Of a DNA stretch of 7,833 nt, positions 6,959-7,833 are shown one piece after another. The notes beneath the pieces are model-generated. The model searched no databases. It saw only the letters and a program-made list of their open reading frames with translations, and was not told the DNA's origin. Each line of letters opens with the position of its first letter. Position 1 is the first letter of the stretch. The position numbers and the translations under genes are program-made. The stretch is from DATKQI01 sp035532755 (GTDB lineage Bacteria; Pseudomonadota; Alphaproteobacteria; Acetobacterales; Acetobacteraceae), in contig DATKQI010000363.1 of assembly GCA_035532755.1 (NCBI GenBank), positions 1-7,833 of the forward strand. Direction: 5' to 3'.

Positions 6959-7270
6959 ATGCCACCGGACGTAAAGCCCACCGCCCGAATCATCGCATTT
7001 CCGCGCCGGGACAACCCTCCGGCGACGGAGCGGTTGCAGGCGGCGTTGGCGGCACTGGACGCGGCCCTGGCCGAACAGGGCGCGGCGGTCGCCGACTGGC
7101 AGCAGACGATCGCCGATCTGCGCGGCGCGCTTGGGCGCCTCGATTCCTCCCTGGGAAGCTTTCGCGGCCGGCTCGGAACGCTTGGCGCCAGGGTGGACGG
7201 GCTTCACGAACAGGCGATCCGGCTCGAAGCCTGGGCGAGTCGCACTGCTGGCAGTGCCGATCGCGCTTGA
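6959..7270 (+). CDS. Small alpha-helical protein of unknown function
   Basis: This 103-residue protein belongs to no family I recognise. The N-terminus (about 1-22) is polar and proline/arginine-containing (TARIIAFPRRDNPPA). From about 23 to 95 it is rich in Ala, Leu and Gln with hydrophobic residues at heptad-like intervals, for example LQAALAALDAALAEQ, then repeated L-G and R-L/V steps, suggesting one or two long amphipathic helices or a coiled coil. There is no signal peptide or membrane segment. The ATG at 6959 is preferred because GAGGAG lies seven bases upstream; a TTG at 6914 would add 15 residues without a good ribosome binding site. It lies 64 bases after DUF3429 and 66 before the decarboxylase, in the decarboxylase's frame. 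Low-complexity composition limits confidence, but start signals and position support a real gene. Confidence 0.72.
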   Translation: MPPDVKPTARIIAFPRRDNPPATERLQAALAALDAALAEQGAAVADWQQTIADLRGALGRLDSSLGSFRGRLGTLGARVDGLHEQAIRLEAWASRTAGSADRA

Positions 7271-7271
7271 C

Positions 7272-7290
7272 GCGGGCCCTTCGGGCTCGC
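7272..7290 (+). other. Hairpin directly after the TGA of the helical protein
   Basis: GCGGGCCC (7272-7279) pairs with GGGCTCGC (7283-7290) around a three-base TTC loop (or seven pairs with a five-base loop), with one G-T wobble. It begins two bases after the stop codon. No T-run follows, so it is at best a weak terminator. It may act as an intercistronic processing or pausing signal. Confidence 0.4.
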
Positions 7291-7336
7291 CATACCGCGC
7301 CGCAACGGCGGGCAGCAGAGCGAGCGCACGATCCCG

Positions 7337-7833
7337 ATGATCGATTCCGAACCGGGGCTCGACCCCGCCGACTGGTCCAGCCTGCGCAGCCTCGGCCACC
7401 GCATGCTGGACGACATGATCGACTACATCGCCGACATCCGCGACCGCCCGGTCTGGCAGAAGATGCCCGACGCGGCGCGGGCGGCGCTGCGAGAGCCCCT
7501 GCCCGCCGGCCCCGGCGATCTGGCCGAGACATACGACCGTTTCCGGCAGGAGGTGCTGCCCTACGCCACCGGCAACGTGCACCCGCGCTTCATGGGCTGG
7601 GTCCATGGCGGCGGCAGTGCGGTGGGCATGCTGGCGGAGATGCTGGCGGCCGGGTTGAACGCCAATCTCGGCGGGCGGGACCATGCGCCGATCGAGGTGG
7701 AGCGGCAGGTGATCCGCTGGGCGGCGGAGATGCTGGGCTTCCCGGAGGAGGCGAGCGGCCTGCTGGTCACCGGCACATCCTACGCCAACCTGATCGCGGT
7801 GCTGGTGGCGCGCAGCGCGCGGCTCGGCACCGC
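7337..7833 (+). CDS. PLP-dependent group II amino-acid decarboxylase (5' part)
   Basis: An open frame from ATG 7337 runs off the window, giving 165 complete codons of a protein that is usually near 470-500 residues. The N-terminus (LDPADWSSLRSLGHRMLDDMI), the HPRFMGWVHGGGSAVGMLAEM block and the NANLGGRDHAPIEVERQVIRW segment are typical of the aromatic-L-amino-acid decarboxylase family (fold type I). TGTSYAN at 145-151 is the expected cofactor phosphate-binding region; the lysine that binds PLP lies beyond the window. Members remove CO2 from amino acids such as tryptophan, tyrosine or DOPA, but the substrate cannot be told from this fragment. The start is set by family alignment, since the Shine-Dalgarno is weak (GAGCGAG about 12 bases upstream). 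It follows the 103-residue gene by 66 bases, so translation may depend partly on that gene. Confidence 0.9.
   Translation, partial: MIDSEPGLDPADWSSLRSLGHRMLDDMIDYIADIRDRPVWQKMPDAARAALREPLPAGPGDLAETYDRFRQEVLPYATGNVHPRFMGWVHGGGSAVGMLAEMLAAGLNANLGGRDHAPIEVERQVIRWAAEMLGFPEEASGLLVTGTSYANLIAVLVARSARLGT

Noticed and set aside
7268..7290. TGA followed by a hairpin as a selenocysteine signal
   Set aside because: The three-base loop and stem do not resemble a bacterial SECIS, and the TGA ends a low-complexity tail rather than a redox motif.

Overview
This window is high-GC, densely coded DNA with strongly GC-biased third positions. Gene content fits an alphaproteobacterium, probably of the Acetobacteraceae/Rhodospirillales type; that placement is inferred from composition and protein style, not proven. 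I see no rRNA, tRNA, CRISPR array, insertion sequence or phage gene.

Layout. At the left edge (1-38, minus strand) a gene appears to begin and run out of the window; it is preceded by a leader of nearly 200 bases with an exact TATAAT box. Next come two leftward genes, probably one operon: a CNNM/CorC-type membrane protein with CBS domains (3404 to 2103), then a cytoplasmic glycoside hydrolase family 15 enzyme (2068 to 299). A 202-base divergent gap (3405-3606) separates them from a rightward series. That series is a 900-residue membrane protein fusing a GH17 domain to a processive GT2 glycosyltransferase (3607-6309), a small DUF3429 membrane protein (6388-6894), a 103-residue helical protein of unknown function (6959-7270), and the first third of a PLP-dependent amino-acid decarboxylase (7337 to the window end).

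How the genes may work together. The GH17-GT2 protein has the architecture of the NdvB-type beta-glucan synthases: the GT2 part would polymerise glucose from UDP-glucose and move it across the inner membrane, and the periplasmic GH17 part would cut, rejoin, branch or cyclise the product. The GH15 enzyme acts on alpha-glucosides (maltodextrin or trehalose type) in the cytoplasm, so both sides of the divergent gap touch glucan metabolism. A shared pathway is only an inference. The other genes look like ordinary chromosomal neighbours.

The least expected signals lie between genes: a hairpin that buries the ribosome binding site of the 103-residue gene, two strong hairpins around the stop of the glucan synthase (the second carrying an anti-Shine-Dalgarno loop), a hairpin directly after the TGA between the helical protein and the decarboxylase (same frame), and the long leader at the left edge. 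I found no clear new multi-gene system.
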